Numbered from the stretch's first letter, positions 1 to 6,966 are shown. The stretch is 7,729 bases of DNA from Chloroflexota bacterium (GCA_023406965.1 JAEXTI010000132.1:1-7729), one strand, 5' to 3'. The notes: generated from the letters alone by a model not told the origin. Program-made: numbers and translations.

Positions 1-2074
1 TGCCCGGGTGGAAGGAGGGATGCTGGGCAGGAGCAAAGGTGACGGCCACATGCAGGGCGTCCATGAGGGCTTCGATGAGACCCTTAAGGTCGAAGAAGTC
101 CACCTGCCCGGCGGGGTGGCTGTCCCAAGCGGGAGTGTAACGCTTGCCGGTCATGGCAACGGCCAGTTTGCGCGGCTCGAGAGGCAAAGGCTGGCCAGAA
201 GGCAAGAACACCCCGCCTACCTCGAACATGGACAGCGAATCGGCCAGGCGCGCGTTGCGTTCCACCACGTTGAGCACCGAAGAAAGCAGGCTGCGCCGCA
301 GCACGCGCTTTTCTGGAGCAATGGGATTGGCCAGTTTGACGTACTCCAGCGCGGGAGCTTCGCCACCCTTGGGCAATACGCGGGCCTCGTTCTCTGGCGA
401 AGTCATGCGGTGAGTGATGATCTCCTGCATGCCCAGCGAAGCCAGCGCGTCGCGCACCTGCTCCTCGCGTTCCAGCGAAGGGTTGCCGCGCTGCGGGGGC
501 AAGGGGTCGGCCAGGCGCGACTCGGGAATGCGGTCGAAGCCGTACAGACGGGCCACTTCTTCCATCACATCAGCCACGCCCACCAGGCCTTCGCCGATGT
601 CCATGCGGATGGGCGGGGCCTGCACGCGCAGGGTGTCGTCTTCGATGGCACAGGTGAACTCGAGTCGCTCGAGCAGGGTTTGAATTTCGGCCAATGGAAT
701 TTCAATGCCCAGCGCCCGGCGCACGTCCTTCTCGGTGATCTGCACCAGGGAGTCCTTGGGCGGCAGGGGGTAATTATCGACAATACCAGGGGCAATCGTG
801 CCGCCGCTCCAGGCCGCCATCCAGCGCAGGCAGCGGCGCAGGCCGTCGATGGCCAGGCCGGGGTGAACGCCGCGCGAGAAGCGGTAAGAGGCCTCTGAGG
901 GCAAGGCGTGCTGAGTGGCGGTCTTGCGGATATTGATGAAGTTCCAAGCCGCCGCCTCCAGAAGGATATCGGTGGTCGCGTCGCTGATCTCGCTCTCCGC
1001 GCCGCCCATCACACCCGCCAGCGATAGCGCGCCCTGCGCGTCGCACACCAGCACGTTGGTGGGGGTTAGCTTGCGCTCCACGCCGTCCAGGGTGGTCAGC
1101 TTTTCGCCGGGCTTGGCGGTGCGCGTCGAGATGACCACGGGAGCCTTTCCGGCGCGCTTGGTCAGCACGGAATAATCGAAGGCGTGCAGCGGCTCGCCGA
1201 TTTCGATCATGGTGTAGTTGGTGGCGTCGACCACGTTGCTGATGGCGCGCACACCGCACAAACGCAGGCGGCGCTGCACCCAGTAAGGGCTGGCGCCCAT
1301 CTTCACGCCCCGGATGAGCCCCAGGGTGAAGCGCGGGTTGAGGGACGGCTCGGCGATCTCAATCTTGACCTTGCCTTCAATCGACTCGCCCGCGGTCTCC
1401 AGGGCATAGTCCGGCTTGCGCAAAGTCCGCCCGGTGAGGGCGGAAAGCTCGCGGGCCACACCCAGGATGCTGGTGTTGCGGGCCATGTTGGGGTTGATCT
1501 TCACCTCCAGCACGGCATCGCCCATGTAATCTACCAGGGGCGTGCCGGGCACGGCGTCATCATCCAGGATGATCACGCCATCGTGCTCGTCGCTGATGCC
1601 CAATTCTTTTTCCGAACAGACCATCGAGTAGGAATCGACGCCGCGGATTTTGGAGCGCTTGAGGGTAGTCAGCACCAACCCGTCGGCATGCCCGTCGTAG
1701 ATGCGCGCGCCTTCCTTGGCGTAAGCCACCTTGAGCGATTTCGCCAGGGGGCCCTTGCCCTTGTAGTCGAACAGGTTCGGCGCACCGGTGAGAACGACAT
1801 GATGATCCACGCCATCATAGAGGTCGCACAGAGTCAGGCGGTCGGCGTTGGGATGCGGGTTGACGGCGGTAATCTCGGCCACCACTATCTTCTGCGGGTC
1901 CCATTCAATGCCGCTGACTTTGAAGCCGTGGTCCTCGCTGGTAGGCAAAGGCAGCCCGGCGAAGAGGATGTCTTCCACCTCCATGCCGGCCATCGTGATT
2001 TTGTGGGCAATCTCCACCACCGAAAGGCCGCTCAGATCGATGAAATCGGACAGCCAACCAATTGAAATTTTCAT
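1..2074 (-). CDS. pheT: Phenylalanyl-tRNA synthetase beta subunit, 3' end cut off by window edge
   Basis: This is the beta chain of the cytoplasmic (alpha-beta)2 enzyme that charges tRNA-Phe. It carries tRNA binding and editing of mischarged Tyr-tRNA. I translated 691 codons from ATG at 2074; the family is usually near 800 residues, so the C-terminal FDX-ACB anticodon-binding domain lies outside the window. Visible in order: an N-terminal start MKISIGWLSDFIDL; an OB-type tRNA-binding domain (about 45-165) with VCSEKELGISDEHDG from 152; the B3/B4 editing domain with NVVDATNY (280-287), LHAFDY (296-301) and GVMGGAESE (354-362), where T285, N286 and H297 match known editing-site positions; EASYRFSRG (394-402); the B5 domain ending MEEVARLYGFDRIP (504-517); and the synthetase-like B6/B7 core, with NPIAPEKRVLRRSLL followed by MFEVGG. 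The Shine-Dalgarno AGGAGG overlaps the pheS stop (TAGGAGG), with 9 bp between the genes, so translational coupling is likely. No frameshift was seen. Confidence 0.97.
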   Translation of the reverse strand, partial: MKISIGWLSDFIDLSGLSVVEIAHKITMAGMEVEDILFAGLPLPTSEDHGFKVSGIEWDPQKIVVAEITAVNPHPNADRLTLCDLYDGVDHHVVLTGAPNLFDYKGKGPLAKSLKVAYAKEGARIYDGHADGLVLTTLKRSKIRGVDSYSMVCSEKELGISDEHDGVIILDDDAVPGTPLVDYMGDAVLEVKINPNMARNTSILGVARELSALTGRTLRKPDYALETAGESIEGKVKIEIAEPSLNPRFTLGLIRGVKMGASPYWVQRRLRLCGVRAISNVVDATNYTMIEIGEPLHAFDYSVLTKRAGKAPVVISTRTAKPGEKLTTLDGVERKLTPTNVLVCDAQGALSLAGVMGGAESEISDATTDILLEAAAWNFINIRKTATQHALPSEASYRFSRGVHPGLAIDGLRRCLRWMAAWSGGTIAPGIVDNYPLPPKDSLVQITEKDVRRALGIEIPLAEIQTLLERLEFTCAIEDDTLRVQAPPIRMDIGEGLVGVADVMEEVARLYGFDRIPESRLADPLPPQRGNPSLEREEQVRDALASLGMQEIITHRMTSPENEARVLPKGGEAPALEYVKLANPIAPEKRVLRRSLLSSVLNVVERNARLADSLSMFEVGGVFLPSGQPLPLEPRKLAVAMTGKRYTPAWDSHPAGQVDFFDLKGLIEALMDALHVAVTFAPAQHPSFHPG

Positions 2075-2083
2075 AGCGGCCTC

Positions 2084-3151
2084 CTAGAATTGTTCCAGGA
2101 AACGAATGTCGTTTCCCCAGAAGTAGCGAATATCGTTAATCTTGTGGCGCAGCATGACCTGGCGTTCGGGTCCCATGCCGAAGGCGAAGCCCGTATAGCG
2201 AGCCGGGTCGTAGCCGCCGTTTTTGAGCACCACCGGGTGTACCATGCCGCAGCCGAGAATCTCGAGCCAGCCGGACTTCTTGCACACCGGGCAGCCCTTG
2301 CCGCCGCAGACGAAGCATTCCACGTCCATCTCCGCCGAAGGTTCGGTGAAGGGGAAGTAGTCGGAGCGGAAGCGGGTGCGGGCGTTTTGGCCGAACATGC
2401 GCCGCACAAAGTCAGAGAGGGTGCCCTTCAAGTCGCCGAAGGTGATGTTCTCACCCACCACCAGCCCTTCCATCTGGTTGAACTGCACTTCCGAGCGCGC
2501 CGTGATCTGCTCGTAGCGATACACCATACCGGGCAGAGCGATGCGAATGGCGGGCGGATTCTCGGGGTTGGTGGCCGAAAACTCGCGCATGGCGCGAATC
2601 TGGCCGGGCGAGGTGTGCGTGCGTAAGACAACCGAGTAGTCGCCGTCGTTCTGAGGAGACTCAACATAGAAGGTGTCCTGCATCTCGCGGGCCGGGTGGG
2701 AAGGCGGGATGTTGAGCAACTGGAAGTTATACTCATCCAGCTCCACCTCGCGCGAGGTGTACACCTGGAAGCCCATGTCAGCCAAGATGGCCTGGATGCG
2801 GCGCAAGTTCAGCGTGGCCGGGTGCAGCCGCCCGCGGGTGGGACGGCGACCGGGCAGCGTCACGTCCAGTTGATCGCTTTCCAGCGAACGGGCCAAAGCG
2901 GCCTCACGGATAGCGGCAGTCTTTTCGGCGAAGGCCCCTTCCAAGGCTTGTTTCACCTGGTTGGCAGCCTGGCCAAGCTGCGGGCGCAGCTCTTTGGGGG
3001 CCTGCCCCAGACGAGTGAAGGCCTGCATCACCGGGGCGCTGCGGCCCAGGTGCGCAATGCGCCAGGCTTCCAGCGCGGCCTCGTCCTGCACGCCCGCCAG
3101 GGCTTCCAGGCCCTGTTGGCGGGTGATTTCGAGCTCTTTTAATTCATCCAT
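2084..3151 (-). CDS. pheS: Phenylalanyl-tRNA synthetase alpha subunit
   Basis: This is the catalytic chain of PheRS, which activates Phe with ATP and transfers it to tRNA-Phe in complex with PheT. It has 355 residues, slightly above the usual length of about 340. Residues 1-90 form the helical tRNA-binding arm. The class II core includes NIPPSHPAREMQDTFY, then LRTHTSPGQIR (H179 and S181 match active-site His and Ser), motif 2 GMVYRYEQ and FNQMEGLVVG (Q226, E228), and C-terminal FGMGPERQVMLRH. A four-cysteine insertion, CFVCGGKGCPVC (279-290), precedes WLEILGCGMVHP and may bind zinc; I recall similar insertions in other bacterial PheS. Motif 2 reads TARSEVQFNQ, where E. coli-type enzymes have DATH followed by FHQ. 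Start ATG at 3151 is chosen for the AGAAGGAGA Shine-Dalgarno just upstream. It is the first gene after the Phe T-box leader and is followed 9 bp later by pheT. Confidence 0.98.
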   Translation of the reverse strand: MDELKELEITRQQGLEALAGVQDEAALEAWRIAHLGRSAPVMQAFTRLGQAPKELRPQLGQAANQVKQALEGAFAEKTAAIREAALARSLESDQLDVTLPGRRPTRGRLHPATLNLRRIQAILADMGFQVYTSREVELDEYNFQLLNIPPSHPAREMQDTFYVESPQNDGDYSVVLRTHTSPGQIRAMREFSATNPENPPAIRIALPGMVYRYEQITARSEVQFNQMEGLVVGENITFGDLKGTLSDFVRRMFGQNARTRFRSDYFPFTEPSAEMDVECFVCGGKGCPVCKKSGWLEILGCGMVHPVVLKNGGYDPARYTGFAFGMGPERQVMLRHKINDIRYFWGNDIRFLEQF

Positions 3152-3244
3152 AACGTTCTCCTTCTGTAAATCAACCTTGCGGGTTACTTGCTCAGCCCTT
3201 TTGGGAAAGTGCCTCAGTAGTTACCCTTGCGGTTCGATAGACAC

Positions 3245-3275
3245 AAAAACTCCCGTCCCAACTGGGACGGGAGTT
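3245..3275 (-). terminator. Regulated intrinsic terminator of the pheST T-box
   Basis: On the minus strand AACTCCCGTCCC (3275-3264) and GGGACGGGAGTT (3259-3248) form a perfect 12-bp stem with loop AGTT, followed by more T residues to 3245. Its 5' arm can instead pair with the GCGGG at the end of the T-box sequence to make the antiterminator, the usual T-box switch. The 93 nt between this terminator and the pheS start hold only the pheS Shine-Dalgarno. Confidence 0.95.
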
Positions 3276-3544
3276 GAAAACCCGCGGTACCACCCAACTT
3301 GGCCGGAGGCATTCTCCGACCCGCTTCATCCAACGGCTCGCTCATGAAAAGCGGCGATTGGCTGCCCCGATAACGCCGGGCGCGCGATCCAGACTACAGA
3401 TCCCGCTGGGGGATGTTCCCCTGGACGGCTCGGGAGGGAACTTCGACCGGTTTCCACCGGATGGGCGTCGCAGCCTGTGCGCCCATCTCTCTGGCGGCTT
3501 TCGCCAGCCTACTTTCCTCCGTCACAGCAATTCAATGTTCAGAT
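3245..3544 (-). promoter_or_regulatory. T-box leader (tRNA-Phe sensing) of pheST
   Basis: The untranslated leader of pheST has full T-box architecture on the minus strand. Stem I closes with GACGG (3523-3519) pairing CCGTC (3428-3424). It holds an AGTA loop-E motif (3513-3510), GGCTGG (3509-3504) pairing CCGGTC (3450-3445), the AGAGA element (3491-3487), and an apical hairpin ATGGGC/GCCCAT (3486-3481 with 3466-3461). The specifier triplet in GAAGTTCCC is TTC at 3440-3438, a Phe codon. A Stem III-like hairpin pairs CCGCTT..CAT with ATGAAGCGG (3354-3321). The T-box TGGTACCGCG (3292-3283) starts UGGU, which pairs with the ACCA end expected for tRNA-Phe. Uncharged tRNA-Phe should stabilise the antiterminator and allow transcription into pheS. 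The specifier matches the downstream genes, which makes the assignment firm. Confidence 0.96.
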
Positions 3545-3550
3545 GACCCT

Positions 3551-3578
3551 ATTATCTTTTAAAAGGACGGACTGTCAA
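3551..3578 (-). promoter_or_regulatory. Sigma-70-type promoter for the pheST leader
   Basis: On the minus strand a perfect -35 box TTGACA (3578-3573) is separated by 16 bp from GATAAT (3556-3551), 5 of 6 to the -10 consensus. The predicted start is near 3544, about 20 nt before Stem I of the T-box. The placement relative to the leader supports the call; no start-site data exist here. Confidence 0.85.
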
Positions 3579-3608
3579 GGGTAAGGTTAAGAAGCGATTG
3601 TCAGCTTT

Positions 3609-3772
3609 GTAGGTCGGGTTGAGCGGATTGCCCACTCAGGTTTCCTTGCATGCTGCCAGCGAAAACCGACACACTACGACTTCGGGGATCTTGCCCTGAG
3701 ACAAAAGATGTCGGCTTTCGCTAAGGTTGAATAACCCCAAGGTCTTAGAGAAAACCGCTCAAGCCGACCTAC
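3609..3772. repeat. Nested inverted-repeat block, MITE-like or REP-pair-like
   Basis: This non-coding block lies between the stop of the META lipoprotein gene and the pheST promoter. Outer arms GTAGGTCGGGTTGAGCGG (3609-3626) and CCGCTCAAGCCGACCTAC (3755-3772) are inverted repeats matching at 17 of 18 positions. Inner arms GCGAAAACCGACA (3659-3671) and TGTCGGCTTTCGC (3709-3721) match at 12 of 13. Neighbouring arms also pair: GTCGGGTT with AAACCGAC on the left, and GTCGGCTT with AAGCCGAC (perfect 8 bp) on the right. The block can therefore fold as one long stem or as two back-to-back hairpins. No gene, Shine-Dalgarno or clear target-site duplication was found. I infer a short mobile or dispersed palindromic element. 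Read leftwards, the right-hand hairpin is followed by TCTTTTG and might also end transcription from the META gene. Confidence 0.7.
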
Positions 3773-3795
3773 ACCAGGCAGCCGATCGATTACAA

Positions 3796-4539
3796 CTACT
3801 TTACGGCAGAAAATTGCAGCAGCTCGCCCCCCTCCGCATCGAAGACCTTCAACGACTGCTCGCGGATTTCAAAGCGAGCCGCTTTCTCCAGCGCTTGCAA
3901 GAACAGGGCTTCCTGCTCCATCACCCCTTCCGGCTCGCCGCAGAACATCTTGGTGCTGCCAATCCCATTAAAGCTCAACCGGTCGCCGATTAATTGATAG
4001 TCGGCGAAGTATTGGTTGCAGCCTGCGCTACCAGAAACGCGATTATCTACAAATTGGGCGCTGATTTCAACGCCCGCCGGCAGGCTGGAGACTGCCCCCT
4101 GGTTGTTGATCTGAGCAAGTTGCCAGGTCGGCCCGCTAATCTGGGCGGGGTTGATGGGCGCCATCTCGACCTGGGTCTGGCCTTCAGCATCTAACAGATA
4201 TAGTTGTTGCCCTTCAACTCGGTAGGCGGTCGTCAATGTTAACGCTTCGGTGAAGGCTTTTTCTTGCTCCATGCCTTCAATGCAATTCACCAGGGTGATG
4301 AAAACATTGAGATGCAGCTTTTGATTCCCTGTGATGTAGTTTCCGTCAATTGTGTTACAAGCGCCTTTGCCCGTGAACTTGCCATCCGTAAAGGAAATCG
4401 TTGAGCGAATATCCTCCGCCGGCATCAAATCCCCAATTTGAACAGCGTACCAGGAAGTGCCGCTCAGCTCATCAGAATAAACAGGGCCACAGGCACTAGT
4501 CAAGGTCACCACCAGAATCAGCACAAACAATCGAGACAT
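3796..4539 (-). CDS. Exported lipoprotein with two tandem META (HslJ-type) domains
   Basis: The product has 247 residues and is predicted to be exported. It begins with a lipoprotein signal, MSRLFVLILVVTLTSAC, with the lipidated cysteine at C17; the lipobox TSAC is slightly off consensus because Thr sits at -3. Two META domains follow. The first (about 25-129) has GKGACNTIDGNY and NCIEGMEQE; the second (about 136-247) has SAGCNQYFADYQ and STKMFCGEPEGVMEQE. Each domain holds one cysteine pair (C61/C86 and C174/C200) at nearly equal spacing, so a disulfide in each is plausible outside the membrane. META domains occur in envelope and stress-related proteins such as HslJ, but their biochemical role is not established, and none is claimed here. 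ATG at 4539 is chosen over an in-frame ATG at 4656, which lies inside pyrH, because AGGAGG stands 9 nt upstream and the signal peptide starts there. It lies 47 bp after pyrH on the same strand, so co-transcription is likely. Confidence 0.9.
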   Translation of the reverse strand: MSRLFVLILVVTLTSACGPVYSDELSGTSWYAVQIGDLMPAEDIRSTISFTDGKFTGKGACNTIDGNYITGNQKLHLNVFITLVNCIEGMEQEKAFTEALTLTTAYRVEGQQLYLLDAEGQTQVEMAPINPAQISGPTWQLAQINNQGAVSSLPAGVEISAQFVDNRVSGSAGCNQYFADYQLIGDRLSFNGIGSTKMFCGEPEGVMEQEALFLQALEKAARFEIREQSLKVFDAEGGELLQFSAVK

Positions 4540-4586
4540 TGTGGCGTTCCTCCTGACAAGTCCCGATCCAGTTCCCAAAAGTGCAG

Positions 4587-5306
4587 CTAATCTCCGCTGA
4601 CGAGTGTACCTTCCGCCCCACCCATCAAGGCGCGCTTGAGGGCGGACTCGTCCCACAAATTGAGCACCAGGATGGGCATTTTGTTGTCCATGCAGAAGGT
4701 CAAGGCGGTGCTGTCCATCACCGCCAGACGCTGGCTGATGGCATCCATATAAGTCAGGCGGTCAAAGCGCTTGGCGTTGGGATTCTTCTTCGGGTCGCTG
4801 TCATAAACGCCGTCAACTTTGGTGGCCTTGATCAGAATATCGCAACCCAACTCGGTGGCTCGCAAGGCGGCAGCGGTGTCGGTAGTGAAGTAAGGGTTGC
4901 CCGTACCACCGCCCAGGATGACCACACGGCCTTTCTCCAGATGGCGGATGGCGCGCCGGCGAATATAAGGCTCAGCGACGGAATGCATTTCAATAGCCGA
5001 CTGCACGCGGGTAACCACGTCCAGGTTCTCGAGGGCGTCCATGAGGGCCATCGCATTCATGACGGTAGCGAGCATGCCCATGTAGTCGGCGGTGGCCTGG
5101 TTCATGCCCTGGTTTTGACCCACACGCCCCCGCCAGAGGTTGCCCGCGCCAATTACAATCGCCACGTCCACGCCCATCTCGCGCACTTCTTTCACGCGGC
5201 GGGAAATATCTAACGCTCGCTGCGGGTCAATGCCAAAACCATTTTCACCGGCCAATGCTTCACCGCTGAGTTTGAGTAGAATACGGTGGTATTTTAATCC
5301 TTCCAT
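4587..5306 (-). CDS. pyrH: Uridylate (UMP) kinase
   Basis: This cytosolic enzyme of the amino acid kinase family phosphorylates UMP to UDP in pyrimidine nucleotide synthesis. It usually acts as a hexamer. The product has 239 residues, a normal length. Motifs seen: [11 protein letters not shown] at the N-terminus (K12, S14, G15), GAGNLWRG (53-60), [18 protein letters not shown], the UMP/nucleotide loop [10 protein letters not shown] (134-143), [15 protein letters not shown] (from 160), and the C-terminal [14 protein letters not shown] at 5306 is preferred over ATG at 5324 because AAGGGAG lies 7 nt upstream of it, while the sequence before 5324 places GAAGGA almost on the start codon. It follows rpsB-tsf, the common bacterial order, but a strong terminator lies between tsf and pyrH, and frr does not follow. 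Confidence 0.97.
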   Translation of the reverse strand: MEGLKYHRILLKLSGEALAGENGFGIDPQRALDISRRVKEVREMGVDVAIVIGAGNLWRGRVGQNQGMNQATADYMGMLATVMNAMALMDALENLDVVTRVQSAIEMHSVAEPYIRRRAIRHLEKGRVVILGGGTGNPYFTTDTAAALRATELGCDILIKATKVDGVYDSDPKKNPNAKRFDRLTYMDAISQRLAVMDSTALTFCMDNKMPILVLNLWDESALKRALMGGAEGTLVSGD

Positions 5307-5333
5307 CTTTGCTCCCTTCCACATTTCCTTCTC

Positions 5334-5366
5334 AAACCCTAAGGGTCTTGAAGACCCTTAGGGTTT
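5334..5366. repeat. 33-bp near-perfect palindrome upstream of pyrH
   Basis: Arms AAACCCTAAGGGTCTT (5334-5349) and AAGACCCTTAGGGTTT (5351-5366) are exact reverse complements around a single G at 5350. Each arm holds its own small palindrome, ACCCTAAGGGT. On the plus strand the stem runs into TTTTT (5364-5368), so it resembles a terminator for antisense transcription; on the minus strand only TTT follows. It would form a hairpin in the pyrH leader about 16 nt before the Shine-Dalgarno. It may be a dispersed palindromic repeat, a bidirectional terminator or an mRNA element. Confidence 0.75.
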
Positions 5367-5383
5367 TTCCGGTATACACTTAG

Positions 5384-5412
5384 AAAAAAGGCCAACCCGA
5401 AGGTTGGCCTTT
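5384..5412 (-). terminator. Intrinsic terminator of rpsB-tsf
   Basis: On the minus strand AAAGGCCAACC and GGTTGGCCTTT form a perfect 11-bp stem closed by a TTCG tetraloop, followed by a run of T residues to 5384. It begins 6 nt after the tsf stop codon. This is a textbook rho-independent terminator and should end most rpsB-tsf transcripts before pyrH. Confidence 0.93.
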
Positions 5413-5417
5413 GATGG

Positions 5418-6020
5418 TTAGTTAGACGCTTCGCCCAACTCCCAGCGGACGAACCGCCGGACCACAATGTTCTCTTTGAGGGCGACGACCACGCCATTGA
5501 AAAGGTCCTGGATGGTGATGCTCTCGTCGCGGATGTACTTCTGGCGCATGAGGACGTTCTCGTCCTTGAATTTCTTGATGGCGCCTTCGACGATGCGCGG
5601 GAGAACAGCCTCGGCCTTGCCCTCTTCACGGGCACGGGCGGTGGCGATATCGGTCTCGCGCTGGAGCACATCGGCGGGGATATCCTCTTCTTTGACCCAG
5701 CGGGGAGCAGAAGCGGCAACCTGCAGGGCCAGTTCGTGGGCCAGGTTGCGGAAGGATTCTTCGCGAGCGACGAAATCGCTCTCGCAGTTCAACTCAACGA
5801 CGACGGCCACGCGGCCTTTGCCGTGCGAGTAAACTTCGATGATACCTTCGGAGGCTGCCCGGTCAGAGCGCTTGGCGGCCTGAGCCAGGCCTTTCTCACG
5901 CAGGAAGTCGACCGCTTTTTCATAGTTGCCGTCGGCCTGTTCGAGAGCCTTGCGACAGTCCAAAATACCTGCTCCAGTAGCTTCGCGGAGCTGCTTAATC
6001 TGTTCAGTAGTAATTGCCAT
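5418..6020 (-). CDS. tsf: Translation elongation factor Ts (short form)
   Basis: EF-Ts is the nucleotide exchange factor that releases GDP from EF-Tu during elongation. The product has 200 residues, the short form also known from Thermus and several other phyla; the E. coli protein is near 280 and has an extra C-terminal module. An N-terminal UBA-like domain (about 1-50) reads ITTEQIKQLREATGAGILDC and contains the KALEQADGNYEKAVDFLREKG stretch at lower conservation. The EF-Tu contact motif NCESDFVAR lies at 78-86, with Ser81 where Thr is usual; D82 and F83, the key contacts, are kept. The C-terminal part ends EASN. ATG at 6020 has AAAGGAAAG upstream. It lies 65 bp downstream of rpsB, with a hairpin in the gap, and is followed at once by an intrinsic terminator. 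Confidence 0.98.
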   Translation of the reverse strand: MAITTEQIKQLREATGAGILDCRKALEQADGNYEKAVDFLREKGLAQAAKRSDRAASEGIIEVYSHGKGRVAVVVELNCESDFVAREESFRNLAHELALQVAASAPRWVKEEDIPADVLQRETDIATARAREEGKAEAVLPRIVEGAIKKFKDENVLMRQKYIRDESITIQDLFNGVVVALKENIVVRRFVRWELGEASN

Positions 6021-6049
6021 AGGTTCTTTCCTTTCGCTGCGGTTTCATC

Positions 6050-6073
6050 CGAAACGCCCGGTTGGGCGTTTCG
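6050..6073 (-). other. Hairpin in the rpsB-tsf intergenic gap
   Basis: CGAAACGCCC (6050-6059) and GGGCGTTTCG (6064-6073) form a perfect 10-bp stem with a 4-nt loop. No T-run follows on either strand, so it is not a standard terminator. It sits between the rpsB stop (6086) and the tsf Shine-Dalgarno and may act as an RNA stability or processing element, or a partial attenuator that sets the S2 to EF-Ts ratio. That role is inference. Confidence 0.6.
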
Positions 6074-6085
6074 TTGGTTTCGTCT

Positions 6086-6934
6086 TTATTCTGCCTCGTC
6101 AGCCTCAGCCGCGTCCGCCACCTGGCGGGAGTCGCTCAGCTTTGCCAGGGTGGCTTCACCCAGGAGGTCTTTCTCCTCCAAAGCCGAGTCTTCCGGAAGG
6201 CTCACGTTGACTGTAGTGTCTTCCACCATTTCCATGCCGGTGTCCTTGCGGTAGGCCATGCCTTCGAGGACAGCGTCGGCAACTTTGCCCACCAGCAGCT
6301 TAATGGCGCGGATGGCATCGTCGTTGGAGGGGATGACATAGTCAATGCCGGAGGGGTCGCAGTTGGTGTCAACGAGGGCGATGACGGGGATGCCCAGCTT
6401 GTTGGCTTCGCGGATGGCGGTGTCTTCGCGGGTCACATCGACGACGAACAGCAGTTCGGGCAGTTTGCGCATCTGGCGAATACCGCTGAGGCGAACCAGG
6501 AGGCGGTCGATTTCGCGTTGGATGAGCAGGCCTTCTTTTTTGGTCAGACGATTGATTTCGCCCGTGTCGCGCATTTTTTCCATGCGCTCCATTTCCATAA
6601 TTCGTTGGAACATGGTGATCCAGTTGGTGAGGATGCCACCCATCCAGCGTTCGGTGACGTAGGGCATGCCGCAGCGGACGGCCTCTTCCTTGACGGTTTC
6701 CTGGGCCTGGCGCTTGGTCCCGACAAACAGCACAGAACCGCCTTGCGCGACCGTGTCGCGAATGACGGAATAGGCTGTATTCAGGGCTTTGACGGTTTGC
6801 TGGAGGTCGATGATATGGATGCCGTTGCGCTCGGTAAAGATGTACGGGCGCATGCGGGGGTTCCATTTGTTGGTGCGGTGTCCAAAATGAACGCCGCTCT
6901 CCAATAATGCTTTCATGGAGATCACTGTTGCCAT
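6086..6934 (-). CDS. rpsB: 30S ribosomal protein S2
   Basis: S2 binds late in assembly of the small ribosomal subunit, near S1. The product has 282 residues, longer than the usual 230-260, because of an acidic tail from about 245 to 282 ending [10 protein letters not shown]. Family motifs seen: [19 protein letters not shown] (10-28), [17 protein letters not shown] (31-47), [11 protein letters not shown] (68-78), [11 protein letters not shown] (95-105), and [19 protein letters not shown] (189-207). ATG at 6934 is chosen because it gives the standard N-terminus [18 protein letters not shown] and has AAAGGAG 12 nt upstream, a rather long gap. The in-frame ATG at 7003 would translate through the structured leader and is rejected; ATG at 6916 has no Shine-Dalgarno. 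First gene of rpsB-tsf, driven by the promoter at 7061-7089. Confidence 0.98.
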   Translation of the reverse strand: MATVISMKALLESGVHFGHRTNKWNPRMRPYIFTERNGIHIIDLQQTVKALNTAYSVIRDTVAQGGSVLFVGTKRQAQETVKEEAVRCGMPYVTERWMGGILTNWITMFQRIMEMERMEKMRDTGEINRLTKKEGLLIQREIDRLLVRLSGIRQMRKLPELLFVVDVTREDTAIREANKLGIPVIALVDTNCDPSGIDYVIPSNDDAIRAIKLLVGKVADAVLEGMAYRKDTGMEMVEDTTVNVSLPEDSALEEKDLLGEATLAKLSDSRQVADAAEADEAE

Positions 6935-6966
6935 ACTATTCAAATGCTCCTTTGCGTTATTCGTTC

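Noticed and set aside
8..898. 296-codon plus-strand open frame
   Set aside because: It is antisense to pheT, whose translation is unbroken and strongly matches the family. Long antisense frames are expected at this GC content, and the product looks like nothing known.
1184..2065. 293-codon plus-strand open frame
   Set aside because: Also antisense to pheT, with no Shine-Dalgarno and no recognisable domains.
3274..3546. 90-codon plus-strand open frame between pheS and the repeat block
   Set aside because: It is exactly antisense to the T-box leader, whose RNA structure explains the sequence.
3609..3772. CRISPR array or transposase remnant
   Set aside because: The arms are inverted, not regularly spaced direct repeats, and no transposase-like reading frame is present.
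4540..4656. N-terminal extension of the META lipoprotein from ATG at 4656
   Set aside because: It would overlap the end of pyrH and bury the signal peptide; the ATG at 4539 has AGGAGG and a proper lipoprotein signal.
5307..5324. Six-residue N-terminal extension of PyrH
   Set aside because: The upstream ATG has a poorly spaced Shine-Dalgarno, and the extension MWKGAK is the translated Shine-Dalgarno region of the better start at 5306.
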